The position numbers and the translations under genes were made by a program. From assembly GCF_020829495.1 (NCBI RefSeq), contig NZ_JAIVFQ010000026.1:19189-83188 (forward strand): 64,000 nucleotides of DNA, given 5' to 3'. Below are positions 34,533 to 43,734 of this stretch, piece after piece; position 1 is the stretch's first letter, and every line of letters begins with the position of its first letter. Under the pieces are notes generated by a model. It made no database searches and was not told the origin of the DNA. It saw only the letters and a program-made list of their open reading frames with translations. The DNA is from Nostoc favosum CHAB5714 (GTDB taxonomy: Bacteria; Cyanobacteriota; Cyanobacteriia; Cyanobacteriales; Nostocaceae).

Positions 34533-34648
34533 CAATACGGTTCAGTTAAGGCTTAAATATTAGTCAAAGTCAATTTGTTTAACGAACCGCAAAGGACGCA
34601 AAGAACGCAAAGGAAGAGAAGAAAGAAATGCTTAACTGAACTGTATTG
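34533..34648. mobile_element. 116-bp MITE-like element with 10-bp target duplication, copy 2
   Basis: Nearly identical to the element at 29301 in reverse orientation. Ends are CAATACGGTTCAGTTAAGG and (complement) CAATACAGTTCAGTTAAGC. Perfect direct repeats GGGGCTGACC lie at 34523-34532 and 34649-34658. Confidence 0.93.
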
Positions 34649-35006
34649 GGGGCTGACCTTGGCGCTGCTGAAAGCAATTTTTTTAGTAGAGTTTTTTAAT
34701 CTAGACAGGAATTATTGCAATTATGTAAGTAATCGGGCATAAATAAATGTAAATGCAAATTACCATTATCCATTATATTGATATTAAAACTTTTTACCCA
34801 GCAATGACGACTAGTTTGATAATGTTTATTGGACAAATCTCAGTTTTTCAAAAACTTTTGGCAAATTATCCAAAAAGCTGGAACTTTTGCTTGTAGTTAA
34901 ATATTGGACTCTAAACATAAGATGTATTTCGGTTACTTTTACTTGGTCATTTGCTAATAATTAGGCAATATTTAGTTAAATAAAAATTAGTTTTTGATAA
35001 ACAATC

Positions 35007-35201
35007 ATATCATGTTCGCTTGATTACTTATTAAACCCGAAGAACCCCACCCCGACAATCATCGCTTCGTCTCCCCTCCTGCTTGCGGGGAGGGGAGATT
35101 TTGGGGAGCCAGTGCGGTCTTGGGGTCTCCCCAAGTGGAGCCGGATAGCGTGTGGGGTGCAATGACTGTGGAAATCATAACTAATTATGCGAACATGATA
35201 T
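35007..35201. mobile_element. MITE-like element with ATATCATGTTCGC ends, copy 1
   Basis: A 195-bp element with perfect 13-bp terminal inverted repeats ATATCATGTTCGC / GCGAACATGATAT. The core holds CCCGAAGAACCCCACCCC, a CTCCCC/GGGGAG hairpin and GGGTGCAATGACT. A shorter relative is at 57807-57940. The rest of the 34398-35364 gap is AT-rich and gene-free. Confidence 0.85.
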
Positions 35202-35364
35202 CAAATAAAAATATTTATAGTTTATCTTCCCTTCTTTTAGTATTACTTATCAATAAATATTCAGCAGTAAAGTATGATTTTTTTTAAGCATTTTTAAATT
35301 TTATATTATGGGTATATAATAGCAAAATCAGAGCATCATTTACAAAAATCAGCATGACATAATT

Positions 35365-35691
35365 ATGATAGAAGAAGTGAAAATTATTAAGCTCACCGGA
35401 AATTTAAACGCCACAACTTCACAAGATTTTCGACAAAATATTACTGAAACTTTAAAAGTCGGGACAAAAATTGTGTTAGTTGATTTTCAAGATGTAACAT
35501 TTATGGATAGTTCCGGTTTGGGGGCTTTAGTATTAGCTTTTAAGACCTTGCGGGCAGCGGATAGTAAGCTTGTTCTCTGCTCAATTAATGAGCAAGTCAG
35601 GATATTATTTGAACTGACTAATATGGATAAAGTGTTTGAAATATTTCCTAGCCAAGACGCATTTAATCAGGTTTTAGTGTCAAAGACTTAA
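35365..35691 (+). CDS. STAS-domain anti-sigma factor antagonist
   Basis: A 108-residue SpoIIAA/RsbV-like protein. Its phosphorylation state decides binding to an anti-sigma kinase. The phospho-serine motif is intact in FMDSSGLGALV (about residues 50-60), after KIVLVDFQDVTF. The convergent neighbour (35692-36828) encodes a PP2C phosphatase of the class that dephosphorylates such proteins, and the two stop codons are directly adjacent with no base between. No anti-sigma kinase gene is nearby, so the target pathway is unknown. Confidence 0.9.
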   Translation: MIEEVKIIKLTGNLNATTSQDFRQNITETLKVGTKIVLVDFQDVTFMDSSGLGALVLAFKTLRAADSKLVLCSINEQVRILFELTNMDKVFEIFPSQDAFNQVLVSKT

Positions 35692-36828
35692 TTAATCAAA
35701 TTTAATTTGCAAGATAGATAAATCATCATCAAAAGCATCTTTGGAGTTTAGAGCGATTAAATAACTCAGTACGTGATCGAGTTGGCAATCAACCGGATTT
35801 TGTAAGCTAACTAGTAGCTGAATAAAAGCATCCAAACTCCAAAGTGTGCCATCTGGTTTAGTGATTTCATAAGCACCATCACTAAAAATGTAAAGGGTAC
35901 TGAATTTTTCAATATTGTAAAACCCATCAACATATTTTGCTTCTGGAAACATCCCAACTGGCATACCGGGGGTTTTCAAGAGTTGAACTTCAGACTTTCT
36001 TGGAGATGTGCCAGTTACTAAAACAGATGGTGGATGACCTGCACTAGCATAAATTAACTGGCTGTTGGTTCGGTTGTAAACTCCATACCAAATCGTAAAG
36101 TATTTGTCATTTTGATAATTCATCTGAAAGGTATCATTCAAAGCCTTCAACACATCGCTAGGTTGATAATAATTTAGGCTTTTTAGCGCACGGGAACGCA
36201 GGAGATTTAGCACTGAAACAGAGGGAAGAGTAGCTTTGAGTCCATGTCCGGCGGTATCGAGTAAGTAAATTGCCAGACAATCCTCATCAAGCCAATAGTA
36301 GTCGAAGCAGTCACCGCCGAGTTGCCGCGAGGGAATGAATCGGAAATTTATATTGAAGGGTTCAGTCATGGGAAGAGGCAGGAGCGATCGCACATATTCT
36401 GCGGCTTCTGACATTTCTGATTCTAAAAGCAACTTTTGAGCCTGCAAATCTCTACTCAACTGATGCAGACGTAATCCCGCTCTTACCCGTGCTTGTAATT
36501 CATTATGCTCAATAGGTTTAGAAATAAAATCATCAGCACCAGCATCTAGACCTTTGACGCAATCGGCAACCGAATCTAAAGATGTTAATAAAATAAAGAA
36601 TGTGGTGGAAAATTTGGGATCTTTCTTAATGTGGTGGCAGACTTCCAAACCAGTTAACCCTGGCATGATCCAATCACAAATAATTAGTGCTGGACGGTAA
36701 GCCACTGCTTTTTCTATCCCTTCCTCACCGCTACTGGCAGTCACTACCTGATAACCCTGTTTTTCCAACATCCTTTTCAGAAGTATTTTTATTGAATAAT
36801 CATCATCAATTACTAATATTTGAAACAT
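35692..36828 (-). CDS. Response regulator with PP2C (SpoIIE/RsbU-type) phosphatase output
   Basis: A 378-residue cytoplasmic signalling protein. Residues 1-120 are a receiver domain (VIDDDYSIKILL, phospho-acceptor Asp in LIICDWIMPG, Lys in FISKPI). A coiled-coil linker (QLSRDLQAQKLLLESEMSEAAEYV) precedes a PP2C-like serine phosphatase from about residue 160 (SRQLGGDCFDYYWLDED, LLDTAGHGLKATLPSV, FSDGAYEI, DDDLSILQ). Such proteins link a sensor kinase to partner switching by dephosphorylating a STAS protein, here probably the adjacent 35365 product. No cognate histidine kinase is in the window. Confidence 0.92.
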   Translation of the reverse strand: MFQILVIDDDYSIKILLKRMLEKQGYQVVTASSGEEGIEKAVAYRPALIICDWIMPGLTGLEVCHHIKKDPKFSTTFFILLTSLDSVADCVKGLDAGADDFISKPIEHNELQARVRAGLRLHQLSRDLQAQKLLLESEMSEAAEYVRSLLPLPMTEPFNINFRFIPSRQLGGDCFDYYWLDEDCLAIYLLDTAGHGLKATLPSVSVLNLLRSRALKSLNYYQPSDVLKALNDTFQMNYQNDKYFTIWYGVYNRTNSQLIYASAGHPPSVLVTGTSPRKSEVQLLKTPGMPVGMFPEAKYVDGFYNIEKFSTLYIFSDGAYEITKPDGTLWSLDAFIQLLVSLQNPVDCQLDHVLSYLIALNSKDAFDDDLSILQIKFD

Positions 36829-36924
36829 AAAAAATGTAGTAAATACTAATTAATAAATTACTGGAAAAATAGATACTAAAATAGTATATTGACTAATGAG
36901 TTAGTAGTTTTAATAAAAAGATAC

Positions 36925-37049
36925 TAAGCTGATATGCGTCTAAATTATATAAACATTCTTTATAATCGTTGACGGTTGACGGTTATCGGTCATCAGTCAA
37001 CGGTCAACAGTCATCAGGTAAATGTACTAGTTTTATGCGTAACAGCTTA
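36925..37049. mobile_element. MITE-like element with TAAGCTG(A/T)TA ends, copy 1
   Basis: A 125-bp element with ends TAAGCTGATATGCGT and (complement) TAAGCTGTTACGCAT. The core is an inverted repeat of TTGACGGTT/AACGGTCAA with short direct repeats. A longer copy (61985-62131) shares most of the sequence. Confidence 0.8.
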
Positions 37050-37104
37050 CTAACTCATTTCTATTTTGCCGTCGAATTGATGAATTTTTAATAGTCATAA
37101 AATA

Positions 37105-37872
37105 TTATGGGGGTGCAAGAGGGTTCACCCACAAGAGGATGGTATTTTTTAGCTGGTTCAAGTCGCGGTATGCTTCTTGTTTGAACCATTGCCCTAAGGC
37201 ATCAAAGGGAGTGAAAGATGTTCCAGTTTGCCATTTAATGTCTTGCCCTAGAGGTGTTGTATGAGTTCCTGGTAACGTTTGTGTTGTCACCATCTCATCA
37301 AAGCGCTCTTGTAAGATTTTGGTTAAAGCTGTGGATTGGTCAATGGTGTCATTGCTAAATTTTATTAATAAATTGCGCCTGATGTTGTAACGCTCTTGGA
37401 CAAGCTGGTCGGTTTCCAATGGTGAGGGGGTAAACTCGATTTTCAAAGTAGAATTGAATTGTTCTACTAAGGGGATAGCTTCTTTAGCGGCGTAGTTGTT
37501 GAAGGATATTAAAATATTGCCTGCGCGTTCTACTTTAAAGAGGCTACCAATCAGCAAGTGAAGTTTACAGCCCATACTGTGCCCAATGCCGTAGATGGGG
37601 TAGTAAAGCTTGCGTAATGCCCCAGAATCTTGTAGACGTTCGAGGGTGCGGTCAAAGTTTAGCAGCACAGATTTGGCGATCGCAGTATGATCCAAGGTGT
37701 TAACGAAAGGCGTAGCAATTACAACATAACCTTTACTTGCCAATTGTTCGAGTAACCAGCGATAAGTGATGTGCGGTGCAGTGGCGACAAATGCACCTCC
37801 TAAAAAATGGATGATACCTATGGGATTTCGGGGAATGATTACCCAGTTGCCTCTGACTTCTTTCCAATCCAT
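37105..37872 (-). CDS. DUF1350 alpha/beta-hydrolase-like protein
   Basis: A 255-residue protein of the DUF1350 family, found in cyanobacteria and plastids. It has the alpha/beta-hydrolase frame: an N-terminal strand PIGIIHFLGGAFVATAPHITYRWLLEQLASKGY, the nucleophile-elbow-like motif GIGHSMGCKLH (Ser in GHSMG), and a late TLPGTHTTPL histidine candidate. The substrate is unknown. The start ATG at 37872 precedes MDWKEVRGNWVIIPRNP, a typical family start. The 37873-38199 gap upstream carries ATTACGA heptamers (38155-38195) and dispersed repeats, with no gene. Confidence 0.87.
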   Translation of the reverse strand: MDWKEVRGNWVIIPRNPIGIIHFLGGAFVATAPHITYRWLLEQLASKGYVVIATPFVNTLDHTAIAKSVLLNFDRTLERLQDSGALRKLYYPIYGIGHSMGCKLHLLIGSLFKVERAGNILISFNNYAAKEAIPLVEQFNSTLKIEFTPSPLETDQLVQERYNIRRNLLIKFSNDTIDQSTALTKILQERFDEMVTTQTLPGTHTTPLGQDIKWQTGTSFTPFDALGQWFKQEAYRDLNQLKNTILLWVNPLAPP

Positions 37873-38199
37873 GCCGATAAGCGATCGCTTTCTTGTATAT
37901 TCTTTATGTTAGATCGGCGATCGCAACCGTGGGAAGGATTATGGAAAAAGCCATTGAGGATATCTGGCGAGTAGGTTGGAAGTCAACCCACCCAGCAGCG
38001 TCTATGGACTTATAGGCAGCATCTACGCTTTTTCCAACTCTTACTGAGTACTAAGTGAATTCAGGAGTGCTTTCTAAATCTCCATTACAAAACTTAATTA
38101 CCTGAGCGCAGCGTCTCGTAGAGAGCCTCATTACGAATTACGTTAGCGCAGCGTTAGCGACGCAGGAGCGTCATTACGAATTACGAATTACGAATTATC

Positions 38200-38919
38200 T
38201 TAACGCTGAGTTTGTAATCTTTTCATTTCGTGTTGCACATCTAATGCAATCTGTAATGCTTCATTAAGTAACCTTCCATGCTCAGTAGCCTGTTCATTTA
38301 CTTGCATGGCTGTTAAAGTTGCTAAATTGTTGACGAATAATTCTGTATTACTAAGGATAAAGCTCTTATTTTCTCTCAAAATTCTTTCTGTCTTCAAAGC
38401 GCGAACTAAATCTGATTTGGTCAGTTTTAGAGCTTCGATAACACTTGCTCTTTCCTTTATAAGCACTTCTGGATTACCAGCTTCTTCTATTTGGTCATTG
38501 ATATCTATTGCTCTAATAACAATATTATATCTTTCAACATCTGTTAACAGGATTTGCAGAGAATTTGTCATGTTAAGTTTGACAATTTTACTTCTACTTC
38601 TCCATATTAAATATAAGATAGTTTGTGTAAAACCGACAATCCATAGGACTAATATCATTAATAATAGCCAGGATGGAATTGATATCCATGCTACAAATAT
38701 TTTTATAAATATATCAAATAAAAGATAGCCAAAAACAAATGTAGCAAACCCAATAAAAATTACAGTTGCTCCTTCCGAGCTTTTAAGTTTTTGAATGTAT
38801 AAAACTGCTAATTTTTTCAGGGGATTTGTAATGATTAAGAGTTGATCATTGACAGGTAAATTAGTCAGCTTTTGCAGTTCATACTGACTAATTTCCAAGC
38901 CCTGTAAATCATCCCGCAC
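38200..38919 (-). CDS. Hypothetical protein with two membrane helices and a coiled coil
   Basis: A 239-residue protein with no family that I recognise. The soluble N-terminus (about 48 residues) is followed by two strongly hydrophobic helices (about 52-75 and 82-105). A positively charged loop and a long helical, coiled-coil-like C-terminus (about 120-239, rich in Leu, Glu, Arg) come next. The start is GTG at 38919; the first in-frame ATG would remove the membrane region. The AT-rich coding sequence resembles its flanks. A membrane-attached structural or signalling role is possible, but nothing in the context supports a specific one. Confidence 0.6.
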   Translation of the reverse strand: MRDDLQGLEISQYELQKLTNLPVNDQLLIITNPLKKLAVLYIQKLKSSEGATVIFIGFATFVFGYLLFDIFIKIFVAWISIPSWLLLMILVLWIVGFTQTILYLIWRSRSKIVKLNMTNSLQILLTDVERYNIVIRAIDINDQIEEAGNPEVLIKERASVIEALKLTKSDLVRALKTERILRENKSFILSNTELFVNNLATLTAMQVNEQATEHGRLLNEALQIALDVQHEMKRLQTQR

Positions 38920-39671
38920 AGCTTTTCAATCCTTGCCAGAATAGTGATCTAATCTAATATAGCAATCAAATTTCTTGAATGCTGGCATTTTGTCTAAACT
39001 TTTTCAGGCAAGTTAATACTTCTAGGCAATATCAATAATTTTTGTACAATATGATACTCTTTTACCAAGATAACTATTTCTCCAAAAAATCAATTCTCTG
39101 TAAATGCAATGAAAATGTAACATTTTATTGTCCTGCTAAACAGCCATTTGCAACTAGAATAAAGAATAATATCAAAGTCCACAAAAACTGATATCTTGCA
39201 GCATTCTCGATTAGCATCATCGCCTGCCCATAAATAAACTTCAGAGGCTGAGATAAAGGCTAAAATCTTTGTCAAAGTCAATTTTTTTAACATAGATGCA
39301 AAGCGGTGAGCTAGTCCAGTGGATGGATTCCCCGGTATAAAGGAACTGGCGTTAGCGTAGCGATAGCCACAGCGCAGCCTAAAGCCTTCTCTTCTGCCAA
39401 TATCCAAAAACAAGATCCCCCTAGTCGTGTTTTTCATCGAGCTAGGGGGATCACATATGTGGTAGTCTATAAGAGGTTCGGTATAGTTGCTTACGAATCG
39501 ATTTTATAGCCTATATTTGAATTTGAGTAGTCTTACCATTAGAATTTATAGTATTTTTACAGCTTCTTAATCAATGCTTCATCCCTGTTGTTCCTTAGAG
39601 AGGCGGTATATGTAAGTATGACAGTACGCAGTATGCGTCACTTGTCATTTTTGTGGATATCTGTAAAAAAT
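38920..39671. other. Gene-free region with repeats
   Basis: Nothing gene-like is seen. GCGTTAGCGTAGCG-type dispersed repeats occupy about 39290-39400, and a perfect hairpin lies at 39414-39452. The final 200 bases are AT-rich and probably carry the promoter of the pentapeptide gene. Confidence 0.5.
39414..39452. repeat. Perfect 11-bp hairpin GATCCCCCTAG / CTAGGGGGATC
   Basis: An isolated perfect inverted repeat with a 17-base T-rich loop. It could be a transcription terminator or the remnant of a dispersed repeat; no gene ends close by. Confidence 0.6.
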
Positions 39672-40235
39672 ATGAAACTCAAGATTGTCGCTACCGTTGC
39701 CCTGTTAGCTTGTTTTGGGTTTGCAGAGCAAGCCGTGGCATCAAATCAGCTAGATTTGGATCAGTTGAAGGCAACAAGTGCCTGTCCCAGGTGTAATTTG
39801 AGTGGTGCTGACCTAACTAAATTTAATCTAACTGGAGCAAATTTGCGAGGGGCTGACTTGAGTGGTGCTACATTATCTCAAGCTAATCTCACGAATGCCG
39901 ATCTCACTGGTGCAAATTTAGAAGGTGCGATTCTAAATTGGGTCAATCTCAGTGGTGCTTCCTTAACAGGAGCAAATTTGAAATCAGCATCTCTGGAAAA
40001 TGCCGATCTGTCTAATGCCGGTTTCATCAGCGCCAATTTGGAAGCAGCAAACTTAAAAGACGCCAAATTGCTGTTTACCAATTTTCGGGGGGCTAACTTC
40101 CGACTAACAACTCTAGCTAATGGTGTCGTCACCTCCGACAAGCCCTATGGCTGGTCGTTAGAGCGTCAAAATCCTAGAGAATGTAATGAGTTTAAACCCG
40201 AAAATACTCCAGGCACAACCTGCTACTCAAAATAA
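39672..40235 (+). CDS. Secreted pentapeptide-repeat protein
   Basis: A 187-residue exported protein. The signal peptide MKLKIVATVALLACFGFAEQAVAS is cleaved near AVA-SNQ. About 20 pentapeptide repeats (CNLSGADLTKFNLTGANLRGADLSGATLSQANL...) form a right-handed quadrilateral beta-helix. A short Cys-containing C-terminal cap follows (NPRECNEFKPENTPGTTCYSK), with CPRC at the N-terminal cap. I use the ATG at 39672 because it directly precedes the signal peptide; upstream ATGs in frame add an implausible extension. Likely periplasmic or lumenal; function unknown. Confidence 0.82.
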   Translation: MKLKIVATVALLACFGFAEQAVASNQLDLDQLKATSACPRCNLSGADLTKFNLTGANLRGADLSGATLSQANLTNADLTGANLEGAILNWVNLSGASLTGANLKSASLENADLSNAGFISANLEAANLKDAKLLFTNFRGANFRLTTLANGVVTSDKPYGWSLERQNPRECNEFKPENTPGTTCYSK

Positions 40236-40409
40236 ATTGGGGAGTAGGGAATGGGGAGTAGGGAATGGGGCATTGATTATTTCTCCCTCATCTCCCTCAT
40301 CCTCCCCTGCCCCTTTGCTTCTTGCTTGACTTATCCTTGTATAGCAAAAGCATTTTGTTTGTTAACAGTTCTTTATCATGGGAAAAAAGCCTATAGATTA
40401 ATTGAATCC

Positions 40410-41594
40410 ATGCTTACCCATATTAAAGACTTAGCAGCAAAACTAGCGCCCCGCTTAATTGAAATTCGCCGCCACATTCACTCTCACCCAGAACTGAGCG
40501 GTCAGGAGTACCAAACAGCAGCATTTGTCGCTGGTGTTTTGTCTTCCAGTGGTCTGCATGTACAAGAAGGAGTTGGCAAAACGGGCGTAATTGGAGAACT
40601 CCAAGGCACTAGTCAAAATGGCCGTTTATTGGCAATTCGCACCGATATGGATGCCTTGCCAATTCAGGAGAACACTAATTTAGAATATGCCTCTCGCGCA
40701 GAGGGTGTTATGCACGCTTGTGGTCACGATGTCCATACCACAGTGGGCTTAGGAACGGCAATGGTGCTGTCCCAATTGGCACAGGAGTTGGGTGGAAAAG
40801 TGCGGTTTTTATTTCAGCCAGCCGAGGAAATTGCCCAAGGGGCAAGCTGGATGGTGAAAGATGGGGCGCTGGAAAATGTCTCAGCTGTATTAGGGATTCA
40901 TGTTTTCCCTTCTATACCCGCAGGATCTATTGGTGTGCGTTACGGGGCATTGACAGCCGCAGCTGATGATTTAGAAATTCTGATTATGGGAGAATCTGGG
41001 CACGGGGCGCGTCCCCATGAGGCGATTGATGCAATTTGGATTGCTTGCCAAGTCATTACTGCACTGCAACAAGCCATCAGCCGGACACAAAATCCCTTGC
41101 GTCCTGTAGTATTGAGCATAGGGAAGATTAATGGTGGTAGAGCGCCGAATATAATTGCTGATAAAGTGCAGTTATTGGGAACCGTGCGATCGCTCCATCC
41201 CGAAACCCGTGCCCATCTCCCAAACTGGATTGAAAATATTGTAGCTAATGTTTGCCATACCTACGGGGCAAAATATCAAGTCAATTATCGCCAGGGTGTA
41301 CCCAGTGTCCAAAATGATTATACCCTAACGCAATTGTTACAAGCAGCCGCAGAAGAAGCTTGGAGTAGCGATCGCGTTCAAGTCTTACCCGAACCCTCTC
41401 TTGGTGCTGAAGATTTTTCTATGTATTTGGAACACGTCCCTGGTTCTATGTTTCGCTTGGGTGTCGGCTATAAAGAAAGAATCATTAACCACCCATTACA
41501 CCATCCCCAATTTGAAGTCGATGAATCTGCGATTATCACCGGGGTTGTAACTATGGCATACACCGCTTATAAATACTGTCAGCAAAATTTTTAA
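40410..41594 (+). CDS. M20-family amidohydrolase (hippurate/IAA-amino-acid hydrolase type)
   Basis: A 394-residue di-metal amidohydrolase of the M20D group, which cleaves N-acyl amino acids. The metal-binding motifs are present: RTDMDALPIQE, MHACGHDVHTTVGLG, and LFQPAEEIAQGASWMV with the catalytic Glu. A dimerisation-domain insert (GESGHGARPHEAIDAIWIA) and a C-terminal GAEDFSMYLEHVPGSMFRLGVG with the last ligand region follow. The start is ATG 40410 (MLTHIKDLAAKL); the frame opens 53 codons earlier through G-rich heptamer repeats. The natural substrate is unknown. A strong terminator follows. Confidence 0.9.
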   Translation: MLTHIKDLAAKLAPRLIEIRRHIHSHPELSGQEYQTAAFVAGVLSSSGLHVQEGVGKTGVIGELQGTSQNGRLLAIRTDMDALPIQENTNLEYASRAEGVMHACGHDVHTTVGLGTAMVLSQLAQELGGKVRFLFQPAEEIAQGASWMVKDGALENVSAVLGIHVFPSIPAGSIGVRYGALTAAADDLEILIMGESGHGARPHEAIDAIWIACQVITALQQAISRTQNPLRPVVLSIGKINGGRAPNIIADKVQLLGTVRSLHPETRAHLPNWIENIVANVCHTYGAKYQVNYRQGVPSVQNDYTLTQLLQAAAEEAWSSDRVQVLPEPSLGAEDFSMYLEHVPGSMFRLGVGYKERIINHPLHHPQFEVDESAIITGVVTMAYTAYKYCQQNF

Positions 41595-41634
41595 ACAAAA
41601 ACTCCCAGTACATCAGCGCTGGGAGTTTTTGTTT
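41593..41634 (+). terminator. Terminator after the amidohydrolase gene
   Basis: A perfect 16-bp inverted repeat (AAACAAAAACTCCCAG / CTGGGAGTTTTTGTTT) with a 10-base loop, beginning within the stop codon. Its symmetry means it can also terminate the convergent hemerythrin-like gene. Confidence 0.88.
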
Positions 41635-41675
41635 AACTAACTTTTTTTAGCGGATATAGAAAGCTCAAAAGCATC

Positions 41676-42728
41676 CTACACATTCGATTCGCTAACAACG
41701 CCCAATTTCTCTTGAATTCGGGTCTTAGCAGCTTTGAATTCAGTAGCCAGTTGCTCGGTTTGTTCAGTGCTCAAGTTGTTACGAATAGCAGCAAACATTG
41801 TGCTTTCTTCTTGACGAATATGGTCGCCAACAGCATCCATCAGCTGTTTGACTTTATCTTTGAATTCAGATGAAGAAGGGCTGATAGCCTTAATTTGTTC
41901 TAACACCCGCTTCATTTCAGCTTGCTCGTCAAACAGTTCTTGGGTGTCATCTTGACCGTAGAAAGGACGTACTCTTGGATAGACTACTTCTTCTTCAGCT
42001 TCAGCGTGAGCAGTTAGATCCTTGTAGATTTGACCGAAGTACTCTTGAATCTTCTGTGGATTGTCGCTTTGCAGAAGTTCGGTAAATAGGGTATTTACCT
42101 TATTGTGATCGAGGCGAATAACATCCTGGATATTCAGATCGCTTTTGTCACTGGTTTGGGTAACAGCACTACCTACTACACCACTTACCGCAGCCATAGC
42201 GTCTTGAACACGCGCCCAAATTCCTTGATCTGCATCTTGTCCAGTCAATTCACGAACACCCAGAATTTCTAGGATACCTTTGAGTTGTTCTTGGTGAGCG
42301 CGGTTCTCAAAATTAATGGTATTCAAGGGCCCGATCGCTAGCAAAACGTCAGCACCAACTTTTTGAGCAGCCTTGTGAACTATCAAGCCACTCATTACTA
42401 CTTGATGTTTCAGCAATTCATGCTGAGATACTTTTTCATACAGGCTTAACTCAGAACCTTTGAACAATTCACGAGCTTTCTCAATGAATTGTGTAACATT
42501 TTTTTTGGGTTCAGCCTGAATGCCATACTGACCAATTACAGTTTCCAGAATGCCAAGATTTTTTTCGTCATCCTTGATGAAATTCCGAATGCGATCGCCA
42601 ATCTCGGCATCAAGTCCTTGCGTCAAAAGTGATTGCTCATTTTCGATAACCAACTGTTGGAGGGCTTTGATACTTGCCAATTTTACAGCAATAGCATTGC
42701 GTTTCGTATCATCTAAAGTAGCTACCAT
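41676..42728 (-). CDS. Hemerythrin (HHE cation-binding) domain protein
   Basis: A 350-residue helical protein. The N-terminal half (about 1-190) is a ferritin-like helical region with repeated Glu/His residues (FENRAHQEQL, LGILETVIGQYG). The C-terminal half is an HHE hemerythrin-like domain: His in VIRLDHNKVNTLF, HAEAEEEVVYPRV, and GDHIRQEESTMF supply the di-iron ligands. Such proteins sense or carry oxygen, nitric oxide or iron. ATG 42728 is chosen because AGGAG lies nearby upstream; a TTG at 42746 would include that site. Cytoplasmic, monocistronic. Confidence 0.87.
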   Translation of the reverse strand: MVATLDDTKRNAIAVKLASIKALQQLVIENEQSLLTQGLDAEIGDRIRNFIKDDEKNLGILETVIGQYGIQAEPKKNVTQFIEKARELFKGSELSLYEKVSQHELLKHQVVMSGLIVHKAAQKVGADVLLAIGPLNTINFENRAHQEQLKGILEILGVRELTGQDADQGIWARVQDAMAAVSGVVGSAVTQTSDKSDLNIQDVIRLDHNKVNTLFTELLQSDNPQKIQEYFGQIYKDLTAHAEAEEEVVYPRVRPFYGQDDTQELFDEQAEMKRVLEQIKAISPSSSEFKDKVKQLMDAVGDHIRQEESTMFAAIRNNLSTEQTEQLATEFKAAKTRIQEKLGVVSESNV

Positions 42729-43059
42729 CCGTGTTCTCCTCGGCAAAGTGTTCGTAATTATTACTTAATATCACTTTGACACACAGGTTAGGGAGATTCC
42801 ATCTTTCTTTTGAGCGATCGCTCTCACAACTCAGGGTAGATAAACAAAACTTTTCGTCACAAATTCTCTTCTTATACTTTTAGATAGATAATATTTCAAT
42901 CTGTATTCCATCCCCGGATAGATAAACTTTAAATGCTAGTTTTATATATTTTTCCGTCTGATTCCTTTTTCAAGGCTTAAAACGATAAAGTATTTGTTGA
43001 ATTAAAATTTTGATTGATGCCAAAATCTTAATTCAACATATAATTGGTAAAGTTACGCC
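42729..43059. other. Gene-free spacer between two minus-strand genes
   Basis: Apart from a GAGCGATCGCTC palindrome (about 42813) no repeat or gene is seen. It probably holds the hemerythrin-gene promoter, and the last part is the 3' region of the 43060 gene. Confidence 0.45.
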
Positions 43060-43734
43060 TTAGTTAGGAATAACGTAACCGACAATCCCTTCAAACACAT
43101 AGCCATTTCTACCACCACCCAACTCACCAAAATTAGTAGTATAGAAGTGGTCTGTACCTCCGGAACTATAATATCTATATAGAGGAGTAGTACCTGTGAA
43201 CGGCATAGAATAGATATAACCTGCAACACCTTCATAGACATAGCCTGAGCTACCACCAGCAGCAACCAATTCACTAAGATTAGTAGTGTAAAAATGATCG
43301 GTGGCTGATCCACTATAAGCTCGATATAGAGGAATAGTTCCAGGGTCTTGTTGTGTAGATATATAGGCGGCAATTCCTTCGGAGATATATCCACCATTAC
43401 CATTTCCTAGTTCAGCAAAATTAACTGTATAGAAATGGTCACCAATTGATGGATTATAGTAACGGTAAAACGCATATGCCGTAACTTCTGCACCATTAAT
43501 TGTTCGAGTAATAGGACTTGAGAGAACTGGATTTTGAGCAACTAGTATATTTTCTGGGCTACTTTTGCCTTTGCTAATACTTAACTGATTGCTGTTCTGG
43601 AGTTGAGAAGAATTTGATGTCGCTAAAGCTAGATGGTTGGTGGTTAAGTAGTTAACTGTACTAATACTTGCAATCCCAACAGCCAAGCCACCAAAAGTTT
43701 TTAAGACTCTACGCCAAGACCAATTACCAAACAT
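43060..43734 (-). CDS. Exported protein with three DUF5648-like repeats
   Basis: A 224-residue protein. The N-terminus (MFGNWSWRRVLKTFGGLAVGIASISTVNYL) is a signal peptide or anchor with two arginines before the hydrophobic core. The mature part has three tandem repeats of about 45 residues: YRYYNPSIGDHFYTVNFAEL, YRAYSGSATDHFYTTNLSEL and YRYYSSGGTDHFYTTNFGEL. Each ends in a (G/E)GI.AY(I/V) strand. This matches the DUF5648 / lipase-associated repeat, a beta-structured extracellular module. Function unknown; a surface or secreted role is inferred. Confidence 0.82.
   Translation of the reverse strand: MFGNWSWRRVLKTFGGLAVGIASISTVNYLTTNHLALATSNSSQLQNSNQLSISKGKSSPENILVAQNPVLSSPITRTINGAEVTAYAFYRYYNPSIGDHFYTVNFAELGNGNGGYISEGIAAYISTQQDPGTIPLYRAYSGSATDHFYTTNLSELVAAGGSSGYVYEGVAGYIYSMPFTGTTPLYRYYSSGGTDHFYTTNFGELGGGRNGYVFEGIVGYVIPN

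Noticed and set aside
39090..39437. A 115-codon minus-strand open frame
   Set aside because: It runs through dispersed-repeat DNA and the GATCCCCCTAG hairpin and has no recognisable domain or ribosome site.
40251..40409. N-terminal extension of the amidohydrolase
   Set aside because: It comes from G-rich heptamer DNA; the family start is at ATG 40410.
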